Positions 16,335-25,024 of a DNA stretch of 64,000 nucleotides are shown piece after piece. The DNA is from Actinophytocola sp036378875 (GTDB lineage: Bacteria > Actinomycetota > Actinomycetes > Mycobacteriales > Pseudonocardiaceae): contig NZ_DASUVO010000017.1 of NCBI RefSeq assembly GCF_036378875.1, positions 17,769-81,768 of the forward strand, in the 5' to 3' direction. Below the pieces are notes generated by a model. The model was not told the DNA's origin. It worked only from the letters and a program-made list of their open reading frames with translations, and searched no databases. Every line of letters starts with the position of its first letter. Position 1 is the stretch's first letter. Made by a program: the position numbers and the translations under genes.

Positions 16335-17621
16335 GTGAAGCGCTTGACGAAGCTGGTGGCCGGCGCGGCGGCCATCGCGTTAGCCACGGCCGGTTGTGCC
16401 GGTTCCGGTGGCGGTAGTAGCGACAGCAGTGGCAGCGGGGACAAGACGCTGACCGTCTGGCTGATGAGCGGCTCGGCGCCGGATACCCTCACCGACGCCC
16501 TCAACAAGGAGTTCGAAGCAGCCAACTCCGGCGTCACGGTCAAGTACGAGGTCCAGGAGTGGGGTGGCATCCAGGACAAGCTCACCACCGCCCTGGCCAG
16601 CCAGGACCCGCCGGACGTCATCGAGCTCGGCAACACGCTGACGCCCTCGTTCTCGGCTGACGGCGTGCTCACCGACCTGAGCGGGGACGTCGCCGACCTG
16701 AACGGCGACCAGTGGCTGGCCAGCCTCAAGCAATCCGGCGAATGGGACGGCAAGGACTACGCGACGCCGTTCTACGCCGCCAACCGCGTCGTGCTCTACC
16801 GCACGGACATGTTCCAGCAGGCCGGCATCACCGCGACGCCGACCTCGCGGCAGGAGTGGCTCGACGCGATCACCAAGCTGAAGGCCACCTTCGGCAGCGA
16901 CCCCCAGTTCCAGCCGCTCTACCTGCCGGGCCAGAACTGGTACTCGCTCCTGTCGTTCATCTACGACGAGGGCGGCAACATCGCCGAGAAGGACGGCAAG
17001 GAGTTCAAGGCCACCGTCAACTCCCCCGAGGCCAAGGCGGGCCTGGAGTTCTATAAGCAGCTGGTCGACGCGTCCGGCACGACCGCGCCCAAGGACAACG
17101 ACGAGCAGAACCCCGAGCAGGCCGGCATCTACGGCCAGGGCAAGGTCGCGATGATGATCGCGCTGCCGTGGGAGGTCGGGACGGCCGCGAAGGACAACCC
17201 GGACATCGAGAAGAACACCTCCGCCTTCCCGATCCCGTCGAAGACCGCGGGCAAGACCGCGCCGGTCTTCCAGGGTGGCTCGAACCTCGCGATCCCGGTC
17301 AACAGCAAGAACCCCGAGCTCGCGAAGGCCTACCTGAAGCTCCTGCTCTCCGACAAGTACCAGTCGCAGCTCGCCGAGGCCGGCATGGTGCCGGGTGCCT
17401 CCACCGACCTGTCCGCGCTTGACGCGAACCCGGTCAGCAAGGCGATGGCGGCGGCGTCCAAGAGCGGCAACGCCGCCCCGGCCACCCCGAAGTGGGGCAC
17501 CGTCGAGGCGGGCCAGAACCCGCTCAAGGACATGATGACCGCCTACCTCACCGGCGCCAAGGACCTCGACACGGCGACGAACGACGCGAACACCGCGCTG
17601 GACGCCGCTTTCTCGGGATGA
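16335..17621 (+). CDS. dasA: Extracellular solute-binding lipoprotein, chitobiose/GlcNAc type
   Basis: A 428-residue ABC-importer binding protein (family 1) with lipoprotein signal and lipobox ATAGC (Cys about residue 21), a Gly/Ser linker and the mature fold starting LTVWLMSG. Length, fold and the order binding protein-permease-permease-hexosaminidase match DasABCD of Streptomyces, which takes up N,N'-diacetylchitobiose from chitin. Upstream DasR-type sites support this. The GTG start at 16335 follows GGAAGGACGA. It overlaps the first permease by four bases. The ATPase is absent here, as in das operons, which borrow the multi-sugar ATPase MsiK. NgcE-type GlcNAc binding is an alternative. Confidence 0.85.
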   Translation: MKRLTKLVAGAAAIALATAGCAGSGGGSSDSSGSGDKTLTVWLMSGSAPDTLTDALNKEFEAANSGVTVKYEVQEWGGIQDKLTTALASQDPPDVIELGNTLTPSFSADGVLTDLSGDVADLNGDQWLASLKQSGEWDGKDYATPFYAANRVVLYRTDMFQQAGITATPTSRQEWLDAITKLKATFGSDPQFQPLYLPGQNWYSLLSFIYDEGGNIAEKDGKEFKATVNSPEAKAGLEFYKQLVDASGTTAPKDNDEQNPEQAGIYGQGKVAMMIALPWEVGTAAKDNPDIEKNTSAFPIPSKTAGKTAPVFQGGSNLAIPVNSKNPELAKAYLKLLLSDKYQSQLAEAGMVPGASTDLSALDANPVSKAMAAASKSGNAAPATPKWGTVEAGQNPLKDMMTAYLTGAKDLDTATNDANTALDAAFSG

Positions 17622-18595
17622 CAGCCACGGTCCACACCGCGGTGCCGGCGGGAACCACCCCGCCGGCACCGCCGCGGGCGCCGCGTCGCCGGGTCCTCAA
17701 CCTCGGCGAGAAGACGATCCCGTACCTGCTCCTCGCGCCGGCCGTGCTCGTCATGGTGGTGCTGCTCGGCTGGCCCGCGATCCAGGTCATCGGCATCAGC
17801 TTCCGCAAGCTCGACCTCGGCGAGCTGGTCCGCGGCGAGATCGTGTGGGTCGGCCTCGACAACTACACCTCGGTGCTCGCCGAACCCGAGTTCTGGACGA
17901 TCACGCTGCGGACGGTCCTGTTCACGGCCGCGGTCGTGGCCGGCACGATCCTCGCCGGCCTGCTGATCGCGCTGCTCATGCGGCACCTGTCCAAGTCGGT
18001 CCGGGTGGCAGTCCAGGTGACGTTGGTGCTCGCATGGGCGACTCCCATCCTGGCCGCGACCACCGTGTACCAGTGGATCTTCGACCAGCAGTACGGGATC
18101 CTCAACAAGACGCTCGTGAAGCTGGGTTTCGACTCGTTCCAGGGCTTTTCCTGGTTCTCCAGCGGCGCGAGCACGCTCACCGTGATCGGCATCCTGATCG
18201 TCTGGCAGGCCGTGCCGTTCGTCTGCTTCACGATGTACGCGGGCCTGCTGCAGGCGCCGCAGGAGCTGTACGAGGCGTCGGCCATCGACGGGGCGAGCTC
18301 GTGGCAGTCGTTCACGACCGTGTCCTGGCCCGCGATCCGGCCGCTGGTCACGCTCACCACGTTCCTGTCGGTGATCTGGGACTTCAAGGTGTTCGCCCAG
18401 GTCTGGGCGATGAAGCAGGGCGGTCCGGACGGCGAGAGCACCACTCTGCCGCTCCTGATGTACCTGCGCGGCATCGCCGGACGGCACTTCGGCGTGGCGT
18501 CCGCCGTGGCGGTGCTGATGATCATCGTGCTCCTCGCGCTCACCGCCCGTTACCTGCAGTTGCTGCTCCGCACCCGGGAGGCTGACATCTCATGA
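17618..18595 (+). CDS. dasB: Sugar ABC transporter permease, MalF type
   Basis: 325 residues beginning at ATG 17618, which overlaps the dasA stop (ATGA). A Pro/Ala-rich basic N-terminus precedes six transmembrane helices (first LLLAPAVLVMVVLLGWPAI). The EAA loop reads ELYEASAIDGASSWQSF, which docks the ATPase. With the next gene it forms the membrane channel of the chitobiose/GlcNAc importer. Confidence 0.92.
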   Translation: MTATVHTAVPAGTTPPAPPRAPRRRVLNLGEKTIPYLLLAPAVLVMVVLLGWPAIQVIGISFRKLDLGELVRGEIVWVGLDNYTSVLAEPEFWTITLRTVLFTAAVVAGTILAGLLIALLMRHLSKSVRVAVQVTLVLAWATPILAATTVYQWIFDQQYGILNKTLVKLGFDSFQGFSWFSSGASTLTVIGILIVWQAVPFVCFTMYAGLLQAPQELYEASAIDGASSWQSFTTVSWPAIRPLVTLTTFLSVIWDFKVFAQVWAMKQGGPDGESTTLPLLMYLRGIAGRHFGVASAVAVLMIIVLLALTARYLQLLLRTREADIS

Positions 18596-19422
18596 AGAAG
18601 ACCCGGGGCCAGCGCATCGCGCTCAACACTGTCGGCGTGCTCGTCGCGCTCGTGTTCGCCTTCCCCACGTACTGGCTGTTCAGCAGCGCGTTCAAGCCGT
18701 CCACGCTGATGCTGACACCCGACTACGACCTGTTCCCCACGTCGCTGACGCTGGACAACTTCGTCAGTGCCTGGAACAAGCCGGGCTTCCTCACGCACCT
18801 GACCAACAGCCTGATCGTCACCGTCGGCGCGGTCCTGTGCTCGCTCGTCGCCGGGGTCCTCGCCGCCTTCCCCTTGGCACGCCTACGTTTCCGGGGACGC
18901 AAGGGTTTCCTGCTGCTGGTGCTGATCGCGCAGATGGCGCCGCTGGAGGCGCTGCTGATCCCGATGTTCCTGCTGATGCAGGACGCCGGGCTGCTGAACA
19001 AGCTGCCGTCGCTGCTGTTGGTGTACTTCGCGGTCACGTTGCCGTTCACCGTGTGGACGCTGCGTGGGTTCGTGCAGGGCATCCCGTACGAGCTGGAGGA
19101 GGCCGCGATGGTTGACGGCCTCGGCCGGTTCGGCGCGTTCCGCCGGGTCGTGCTGCCGCTGCTCGGGCCGGGCATCGTCGCGACCTCGGTGTTCGCGTTC
19201 ATCACCGCGTGGAACGAGTTCCTGTACGCGCTGGTGTTCATGCGTGACAACGACAAGCAGACGCTGCCGGTGTGGCTGTCCACGTTCAGGACGGTGTTCG
19301 GCACCGACTGGGGCGGGATCACGGCCGCCTCGGTGATGTACGCACTGCCGGCACTGGTGTTCTTCCTGATCGTGCAGCGCAAGCTCGTGTCCGGCGCGAC
19401 CGCGGGAGCGCTCAAGGGTTGA
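18592..19422 (+). CDS. dasC: Sugar ABC transporter permease, MalG type
   Basis: 276 residues, with the start overlapping the dasB stop by four bases (ATGA). Six hydrophobic helices are visible, and the EAA loop is PYELEEAAMVDGLGRFGAFRRVVLP. It is the second permease subunit of the amino-sugar importer. No ATP-binding gene follows; instead a hexosaminidase gene with its own operator begins 60 bp downstream. Confidence 0.92.
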   Translation: MKKTRGQRIALNTVGVLVALVFAFPTYWLFSSAFKPSTLMLTPDYDLFPTSLTLDNFVSAWNKPGFLTHLTNSLIVTVGAVLCSLVAGVLAAFPLARLRFRGRKGFLLLVLIAQMAPLEALLIPMFLLMQDAGLLNKLPSLLLVYFAVTLPFTVWTLRGFVQGIPYELEEAAMVDGLGRFGAFRRVVLPLLGPGIVATSVFAFITAWNEFLYALVFMRDNDKQTLPVWLSTFRTVFGTDWGGITAASVMYALPALVFFLIVQRKLVSGATAGALKG

Positions 19423-19429
19423 GAGGTTG

Positions 19430-19457
19430 TGGTCTGGACCACTAGTGGTCTATATCT
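19430..19457 (+). promoter_or_regulatory. Internal DasR-type operators before the hexosaminidase gene
   Basis: TGGTCTGGACCA at 19430-19441 is a near-consensus dre site. A weaker half-match, TGGTCTATATCT, follows at 19446-19457. They lie between dasC (stop 19422) and the hexosaminidase start at 19486, giving that gene its own DasR-responsive promoter. Confidence 0.75.
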
Positions 19458-19485
19458 GGATGTCCGAGCCACTCGGGAGGATCGT

Positions 19486-21051
19486 GTGTCCAGGAACCCT
19501 GCGTCCCGTTTTTTCACCGTCCTGGCGATCGGCAGCTTGGCCGTGCTCGGGCAGAGCGCGCCTGCCAGCGCCATTGAGGAGTCCCGCATGAACCGGGTGA
19601 TACCGGCGCCAGTGTCGGTCACACCTGACCGCCACGGCGGTGCTTTCGAACTGTCCCGCGACACCGTGATCAGCGTCGACCGTGGCGCGCGCGGTGTCGG
19701 CGAGCTGCTCGCGGGTGTGCTGCGCCCGTCGACCGGCTATCGGCTGCCGGTGGTCACGGACCGCCGGCAGGGCGCGATCACGCTCGACCTCGGCTACGTC
19801 CCCGCGCGGCTGGGCACCGAGGGCTACGAGCTGACGGTGAACCGCGGGGGCGTGCTGGTGAAGGCGCGTACCTCCGCCGGCCTGTTCGCCGGCGTGCAGA
19901 CGCTGCGGCAACTCCTCCCGGCGAAGGTGGAGAGCCGCACGAAGCAGCGCGGCCCGTGGACGGTGGCGGCCGGCAAGATCGTCGACTTCCCGCGGTTCGC
20001 CTACCGCGGCGCGATGCTCGACGTGGCCCGGCACTTCTTCACCCCGGACGAGGTGAAGCGCTACCTCGACCAGATCGCCCTGTACAAAATCAACTACCTG
20101 CACCTGCACCTGGCCGACGACCAGGGCTGGCGCATCGAGATCGACGGCTGGCCGCGGCTCACGGAGCACGGCGGCTCGACCGAGGTGGGCGGCGGCCCCG
20201 GCGGGTTCTACACGAAGGCGCAGTTCCGCGACCTGGTGAAGTACGCGGCGGCCCGCAACATCACGATCGTGCCGGAGATCGACATGCCGGGCCACACGAA
20301 CGCGGCGCTGGCGTCCTACGCCGAGCTGAACTGTGACGGCGTCGCGCCGCCGCTGTACACGGGCATCGAGGTCGGTTTCAGCTCGCTGTGCATCGACAAG
20401 GAGATCACGTACCGGTTCGTGCAGGACGTGATCACCGAGCTGGCGGAACTGACCCCCGGCCCGTACCTGCACCTCGGCGGCGACGAGGCGCACGTGACCA
20501 CGGACCCGGACTTCATCAAGTTCTTCGACCGGGTCTTCCCCATGATCGAGGCGACGGGCAAGAAGGTCGCGGGCTGGCACGAGTTCCTGAAGGCCACACC
20601 GCCGGTCTCCGGCGTCGCCCAGTTCTGGGGCACGACCACCACCAGCGAACTGGTGGCCGACGCCGCCGCGGCCGGCAACAAGATCCTGATGTCGCCGGCG
20701 AACAAGGCGTACCTGGACATGAAGTACGACGAGAGCACCCCGCTTGGCCTGTCGTGGGCGGGCTTCACCGAGGTGGACGACGCGTACGACTGGAACCCGG
20801 GCGCCTACGTGGAGAACGTGCCGGAATCGGCGGTGCTCGGGGTCGAGGCCCCGCTGTGGTCCGAGACGCTGGAGAACAGCGACCACATCGAGTTCATGGC
20901 GTTCCCGCGCCTGCCGGCGATCGCGGAACTGGGCTGGTCCCCGTGGTCGACGCACGACTGGGCGTCGTTCCGCACCCGCCTGGCCGCACAGGGCCCACGC
21001 TGGGAGGCGATGGGCGTCGACTTCTACCGCTCGCCGCAGATCCCCTGGTAA
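19486..21051 (+). CDS. dasD: Secreted beta-N-acetylhexosaminidase (GH20)
   Basis: 521 residues with a Sec signal (FFTVLAIGSLAVLGQSAPASA). An N-terminal GH20b-like domain (VIPAPVSVTPDRHGGAFELS) is followed by the GH20 barrel: RGAMLDVARHFFT, LHLADDQGWRIEI, PEIDMPGHTNAALA and the catalytic Asp-Glu pair in HLGGDEAH, with Trp/Tyr subsite residues (AQFWGTTTT, PLWSETLEN). It releases GlcNAc from chito-oligosaccharides by substrate-assisted catalysis. GTG 19486 was chosen because GGGAGG precedes it. Position after dasABC and an upstream dre site match the dasD gene of Streptomyces; the symbol rests on that context. Confidence 0.9.
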   Translation: MSRNPASRFFTVLAIGSLAVLGQSAPASAIEESRMNRVIPAPVSVTPDRHGGAFELSRDTVISVDRGARGVGELLAGVLRPSTGYRLPVVTDRRQGAITLDLGYVPARLGTEGYELTVNRGGVLVKARTSAGLFAGVQTLRQLLPAKVESRTKQRGPWTVAAGKIVDFPRFAYRGAMLDVARHFFTPDEVKRYLDQIALYKINYLHLHLADDQGWRIEIDGWPRLTEHGGSTEVGGGPGGFYTKAQFRDLVKYAAARNITIVPEIDMPGHTNAALASYAELNCDGVAPPLYTGIEVGFSSLCIDKEITYRFVQDVITELAELTPGPYLHLGGDEAHVTTDPDFIKFFDRVFPMIEATGKKVAGWHEFLKATPPVSGVAQFWGTTTTSELVADAAAAGNKILMSPANKAYLDMKYDESTPLGLSWAGFTEVDDAYDWNPGAYVENVPESAVLGVEAPLWSETLENSDHIEFMAFPRLPAIAELGWSPWSTHDWASFRTRLAAQGPRWEAMGVDFYRSPQIPW

Positions 21052-21514
21052 TCAGAACGCGGAGGGACCGGTGATGGGCGCCTGCTCGATGTACGCGACC
21101 ACCGCCCGCCACTGGTCCCCCTGGCGACGAACTTGCTGACCGGCACCCGCGCCTTCCTTCCCCAGAGCCATGATCGCGCCACCGTACCCGTGGCGGTCGA
21201 CGTCTCCCAGGGGATTTGGGCCCTCCAGCTGAAGCCAGGCCCGCAACCACCCAAGCAAGCCGACCCGAGGCCGCTGCCGAAGCGAAGCACGCTTCGGAAG
21301 TGTGCTGAGGTCGCCAATCTTTGGCGAGGGCGGCCGCCGCACGATGTCAAGGGCAGGGGCGAGGGACGAGCCCTGGCCGCGGGCATCGTCAGGTGACCAC
21401 CCACGACAACCAACCACCCACACCGGCCCGCAACCACCTGAGCAAACCGACCCGAGGCCGCTCGCCGAAGGCGATCGGTGGCCCTGCCCGAGCTAAAACA
21501 CAGCCCTGCCCGAG
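21052..21514. other. 463-bp gap with direct repeats and a possible gene relic
   Basis: No intact gene was found between the hexosaminidase and TetR genes. A ~45-bp segment beginning GGCCCGCAACCACC at 21238 recurs at 21425 with few changes. A second, shorter pair (GCCCTGCCCGAGCTAAAA at 21481, again with one change at 21503) follows. On the minus strand, 21052-21200 reads HGYGGAIMALGKEGAGAG then DQWRAVVAYIEQAPITG to a stop, which looks like the C-terminus of a lost protein. I cannot name it. Confidence 0.5.
21238..21470. repeat. Pair of ~45-bp direct repeats, 187 bp apart
   Basis: Copies at about 21238-21282 and 21425-21470 both read GGCCCGCAACCACC, then AGCAA(G/A)CCGACCCGAGG and CCGCT(C)GCCGAAG. 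They differ at a handful of positions and one single-base insertion. This suggests a local duplication in non-coding DNA. Confidence 0.65.
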
Positions 21515-22063
21515 CTAGAAAACACTGCCGATTCCCTTCATCAGTGTGTTCACCACCAGGTCGGCGCACTGTGGGGCGGGTAGGTCGGGTAGTTGTTGTG
21601 CGGCCAGGTGCACGGTGTGGTCGAGTATTGTGCGGATCCAGTCTCGTGGGAGGTCGGAGCGGAAGAAGCCTTCCGCTACCGCGCGGTCCACGAACGCGTC
21701 CAGTTGGGCGCGGACCGCTCGGCGGCGGGCGTCGAGGTGTTCGTCGGCGGTGGTGAATGGGCTGATTTCCACTGGCCACAGGCGGATCGACGGGATGGCG
21801 CCCTCTACGTAGCGATGCAGTGCTACCGCAACGGGTGCCTCCATGAGGCGGGCCGTGTCCAGTACCTGTTCGGCGGCCGCCAGTTTTGCGTTGAACACGG
21901 CCGTTATCAGTGCCTCGCGGGTCGCGAAGCGGCGGTACACGGTTCTTCGGTCCACGCCGGCCGCCGCGGCGATCGAGGCTATCGAGGTCGCCGGGTCGGC
22001 GGCCAGCAGCCGGGCGCCGGTGTGCAGGACCGCGTCGACGTTGCGAGCTGCGTCCGCTCTCAC
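21515..22063 (-). CDS. TetR family transcriptional regulator
   Basis: 182 residues with a clear N-terminal TetR HTH (TSIASIAAAAGVDRRTVYRRFATREALITAVF) and a short C-terminal domain. The start is GTG 22061-22063. It lies 22 bp downstream of the Gfo/Idh/MocA gene on the same strand and is probably the last gene of a three-gene unit with that oxidoreductase and the RlmA-like methyltransferase. Target and ligand unknown. Confidence 0.88.
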   Translation of the reverse strand: MRADAARNVDAVLHTGARLLAADPATSIASIAAAAGVDRRTVYRRFATREALITAVFNAKLAAAEQVLDTARLMEAPVAVALHRYVEGAIPSIRLWPVEISPFTTADEHLDARRRAVRAQLDAFVDRAVAEGFFRSDLPRDWIRTILDHTVHLAAQQLPDLPAPQCADLVVNTLMKGIGSVF

Positions 22064-22084
22064 GTATCCACTGTATTGCCCGAT

Positions 22085-23317
22085 TCAGACGTGTTCGACC
22101 GTTCCGGAAAGTCGGGCGCGCTCCGCCGCGAAGACCGCCAGATGTGACTCCAGGGACTCCGTCGGGCCGGACAGGATGTGGCCGGCGTCGCCGGTTTCCA
22201 CCGCGGCCGTGAAGGCGGCCATCAGGCCGGCGTCGCCGCCGTTGTGGCCGGCGTCCGTGTCCTGGCCGGTGCTCGGGACCGTGAACGTCTCCGTCTGACC
22301 CGTGGCGAAGTCGTGTAAGCGCACGTGTTCACCGTCGCCGTCCAGGAAGCCCTGTGTGCCGAAGATCTGTGTCCTGCGGTCGACGTGCGGGGTGAACCCG
22401 GTCATCGTGAACGTTCCCGTGGCGCCGCCCTCGAACTCCATGGCCACCACCTGATGGTCGACCACGTCGTTGTCGCACGCGTACACGCACCGGCCGTACG
22501 GTCCCGTGCGCAGCGCCGCCGTCACACCCGCCTCCGTGACCTCGTCGGTCAGCACACTCACCGGCCAGCCTGTGTGGCCGGACCGGACGATGCCCAGGTA
22601 GAGCCTCGGCGCCGAGTACGGGCACGTCGGCTCCACCGCACAGTCGAGGCACCGGTCGGCGGCGCCCTTCGGTTGCGACGAGCGCTGGAAGTGGCTCAGC
22701 GACCCGAAACTGGACACCCGCTCGATCCGCCGCCCCACGATGTGCCGCAGCCAGTCGATGTCGTGCACGGACTTCGCCAGCAGCATGAACGACGCCAGGT
22801 CGCCGCGGCGCCAGTTGCCCCGCACGTACGAGTGCGCGTAATGCCAGTACCCCACCGGCTCCAGGTGCTGAACACTCATCACCTCACCCACGCGGCCTTC
22901 GTCGACCAGCCGTCTGACCAGTGCCGTGTACGGGCGGTACCGCATCACGTGGCAGACCGCGAACAGCACGCCCGCCTCCGTGACCGCCTCCACCAACTCG
23001 GTGCACTCGGCCGGGGTCGGTGCCAACGGTTTCTCCACCAGGAGGTGGTATCCCTTGCGCGCCAGGGCAATGGCCGGCGCCACATGCGCGGCGTCCTGTG
23101 TGGACACGATGGCGGCGTCGGCCAGCCGTGGCGCGGCTGCCAGCTGTTCCCACGACGAGAACACGTGCTCGGCCCCGTACCGGCGCGCCAGCGACTCACG
23201 CTGGTGCGCCCGCGGCTCGGCCACGGCGACCACCCGCGCGTCGTCCCCGTGCCGGCCGATCCAGTCGGCATACCCGGCGCCGCGCTGACCCGCGCCGACA
23301 ATCGCATAACGCACCAT
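22085..23317 (-). CDS. Gfo/Idh/MocA family oxidoreductase
   Basis: 410 residues. The N-terminal Rossmann domain opens YAIVGAGQRGAGYADWIGRHG, with the family's EKP motif in HLLVEKPLAPT. The C-terminal alpha/beta domain contains a cysteine cluster CLDCAVEPTCPYSAP of the kind seen in a subset of these enzymes. It would oxidise or reduce a sugar, inositol or related alcohol with NAD(P). The ATG at 23315-23317 shares one base with the upstream methyltransferase stop (TGATG). Substrate unknown. Confidence 0.88.
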   Translation of the reverse strand: MVRYAIVGAGQRGAGYADWIGRHGDDARVVAVAEPRAHQRESLARRYGAEHVFSSWEQLAAAPRLADAAIVSTQDAAHVAPAIALARKGYHLLVEKPLAPTPAECTELVEAVTEAGVLFAVCHVMRYRPYTALVRRLVDEGRVGEVMSVQHLEPVGYWHYAHSYVRGNWRRGDLASFMLLAKSVHDIDWLRHIVGRRIERVSSFGSLSHFQRSSQPKGAADRCLDCAVEPTCPYSAPRLYLGIVRSGHTGWPVSVLTDEVTEAGVTAALRTGPYGRCVYACDNDVVDHQVVAMEFEGGATGTFTMTGFTPHVDRRTQIFGTQGFLDGDGEHVRLHDFATGQTETFTVPSTGQDTDAGHNGGDAGLMAAFTAAVETGDAGHILSGPTESLESHLAVFAAERARLSGTVEHV

Positions 23318-24138
23318 CACGTCCCCCTCACATAAGACGTCACCGTCACCGACGCGGTCACCGACACGGGCGAAGGCAACGCGACCACCCGTGACCGCAG
23401 CGACTCCGAGTTCACGTGCCACGCGCTCGGCCCCATGCCGACCAGAGCGAGGACTTCGTCGTGCGTCAACGACATCGTGAACTCGCAGTCGTCCCGTGTG
23501 GACACGTCGAAGCCAGGCAGGGACGCGGAAACGCGGGCCGCCTTGTCCTCGCCGACCGTCAGCAGATCCAGTGCGGACACCAGCTCAGCGAGATGCGCGG
23601 GCGTTGGCGACACCACCACCAGCCGGCCGTCCGGTGCCAGGACTCGCGCGATCTCGGCCGCGTTGCGTGGCGCGAACACGTTGAGCGCCACGGAGATCAC
23701 GCCGTCCCGCACCGGGAGCCGCTGCCACGTGTCGGCGCCCACCGCGCCGAGCCGGGGATGCACGCGGGCGGCTCGCTTCAGCGCCGGTTTCGCGATCTCC
23801 AGCGCGATGCCCACCCGCGAAGGCGAGGTGTCGAGGACCGCGGCGAGGTAATGGCCCGTGCCCGCACCCAGGTCGAGGACGCAGCCGTCCCCCGAGGCCG
23901 CCGCCACGGTCGCGGCCACGATCGGCGCGTAGTGGCCGGCCGACAGGAACTCGTCCCGTGCCGCGACCATCGCCGCGCTGTCGCCGGTCACGGGCGCCTT
24001 GCCCGCCAGCAGGTTCACATATCCCTGACGGGCCACGTCGAACACGTGGCCGGACAGGCACCGGAGCGATCCGGCGTCGGCCGTGAGCCCGGCCGAGCAG
24101 TGTGGACAGCACAGGTACGGCAGGACGTCGGCGAGCAC
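23317..24138 (-). CDS. RlmA-type 23S rRNA (guanine) methyltransferase-like protein
   Basis: 273 residues. The N-terminus carries a zinc-ribbon (LPYLCCPHCSAGL ... LRCLSGHVFDVARQGYVNLL), followed by the SAM-binding fold with CVLDLGAGTGHYL. This is the layout of RlmA(I)/RlmA(II), which methylate G745/G748 in helix 35 of 23S rRNA; TlrB of tylosin producers is the resistance form. Start GTG 24138. It probably modifies the ribosome exit-tunnel region, and macrolide tolerance is possible but unproven. It overlaps the following oxidoreductase gene by one base. Confidence 0.8.
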   Translation of the reverse strand: MLADVLPYLCCPHCSAGLTADAGSLRCLSGHVFDVARQGYVNLLAGKAPVTGDSAAMVAARDEFLSAGHYAPIVAATVAAASGDGCVLDLGAGTGHYLAAVLDTSPSRVGIALEIAKPALKRAARVHPRLGAVGADTWQRLPVRDGVISVALNVFAPRNAAEIARVLAPDGRLVVVSPTPAHLAELVSALDLLTVGEDKAARVSASLPGFDVSTRDDCEFTMSLTHDEVLALVGMGPSAWHVNSESLRSRVVALPSPVSVTASVTVTSYVRGT

Positions 24139-24164
24139 CGTCCGACCATACGTCGTTCGTGTTG

Positions 24165-24203
24165 TTTGTCATGGTCCGCACGATCGCACGGACCACCGAC
24201 AAA
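24165..24203. terminator. Hairpin between the surface-protein gene and the RlmA-like gene
   Basis: TTTGTC (24165-24170) plus TGGTCCG (24172-24178) pair with CGGACCA (24189-24195) plus GACAAA (24198-24203) around a 10-base loop. A second small GC-rich stem (ACGCCCC/GGGGCGT, 24209-24231) lies beside it. It could terminate the surface-protein transcript, or act as an operator for the methyltransferase gene starting at 24138. Confidence 0.55.
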
Positions 24204-24248
24204 AACGGACGCCCCGGGGACAAGGGGGCGTTCGCTCTGGGCGATGCG

Positions 24249-24935
24249 TCAGCGACGCGCCGTACGCAGACGCACGAGCAGCAGCAGCGCGCCACCGGCG
24301 AGCAGCAGAGCCGCGGCCAGCACGACCAGCCAACCGCCGTTGAACCCGGTGGAGGCCAGGCCACCCTCAGCGGCCGCCGCCGCAACGGCCACGGCCGTGG
24401 TGGTGCCGATCGTCGTCGTGACCGATGCGCTCTCGACCTCCGAGGAGGTCGTTGTCGTCGTGGTCGACGTCTCGGACGGCTCCGTCGTCGTGGTCGTCGT
24501 GGTTGTGGTCGTTGTCGTGTCGGTTTCCTTGTCACCACAGGCGAACCAGTGGCTGATCTGCGCCGGCTCGCCGCTGGACACGAGCGGGGAGTGCAGGTCC
24601 TCCCACGGCAGGTCGCCCAGGTCCTCGGCCAGGTACTCGTTGTACGCCGGGCCACCCTTCACGATGACCGCGGCGACACTGACGCCTGTCGCGACGCCCG
24701 TCACGTCGATGTACGTGTTGGTACCGTCCACGACGTACGTGAGATCGCCGGACGCGATGACCTGGCTGCCCTCGAACAGCTCGGCACAGTCCTGGTCGAC
24801 CACGTTTCCGGAGTACGCGGTGGCTCTCTCATCACCCGAAACGGGGTCATCCTTCGGCTGCGCGGCCGCGGTGCCCGCGAACAGCGAAGCGGCGGCAGCC
24901 GCGGCAACGGCCACCGCCAGTAGGTAACGGCTCAT
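24249..24935 (-). CDS. Cell-surface protein with LAxTG sortase motif and Thr-rich stalk
   Basis: 228 residues: Sec signal peptide (cleavage after GTAAA), a ~110-residue extracellular domain with two cysteines (DQDCAELF, WFACGD), a Thr-rich stalk (~140-170) with long Thr runs, then LASTG at about 193-197, a transmembrane helix and the basic tail RLRTARR. LAxTG is the motif cut by class E sortases of high-GC Gram-positives, so the protein is probably linked to peptidoglycan. The Thr-rich stalk is a likely O-mannosylation target for Pmt encoded in the same window. Function of the head domain is unknown. Confidence 0.85.
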   Translation of the reverse strand: MSRYLLAVAVAAAAAASLFAGTAAAQPKDDPVSGDERATAYSGNVVDQDCAELFEGSQVIASGDLTYVVDGTNTYIDVTGVATGVSVAAVIVKGGPAYNEYLAEDLGDLPWEDLHSPLVSSGEPAQISHWFACGDKETDTTTTTTTTTTTTEPSETSTTTTTTSSEVESASVTTTIGTTTAVAVAAAAAEGGLASTGFNGGWLVVLAAALLLAGGALLLLVRLRTARR

Positions 24936-25024
24936 TGGGTCTTCTTTCTGGTGGGGAGAGCCCTACCTACGGTTCGGGTGCTGGCGCCAGTGTCTCCCGC
25001 CACCTGCCGAGACAGAGTTGAGAC

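Noticed and set aside
19450..20955. 500-codon minus-strand frame opposite the hexosaminidase gene
   Set aside because: Repetitive Arg/Val/His/Leu composition and no recognisable motif; the plus strand encodes a complete GH20 enzyme.
24489..24540. Short tandem repeat rich in GTC/GTGGTC triplets
   Set aside because: It is the coding sequence for the Thr-rich stalk of the surface protein, not an independent repeat element.
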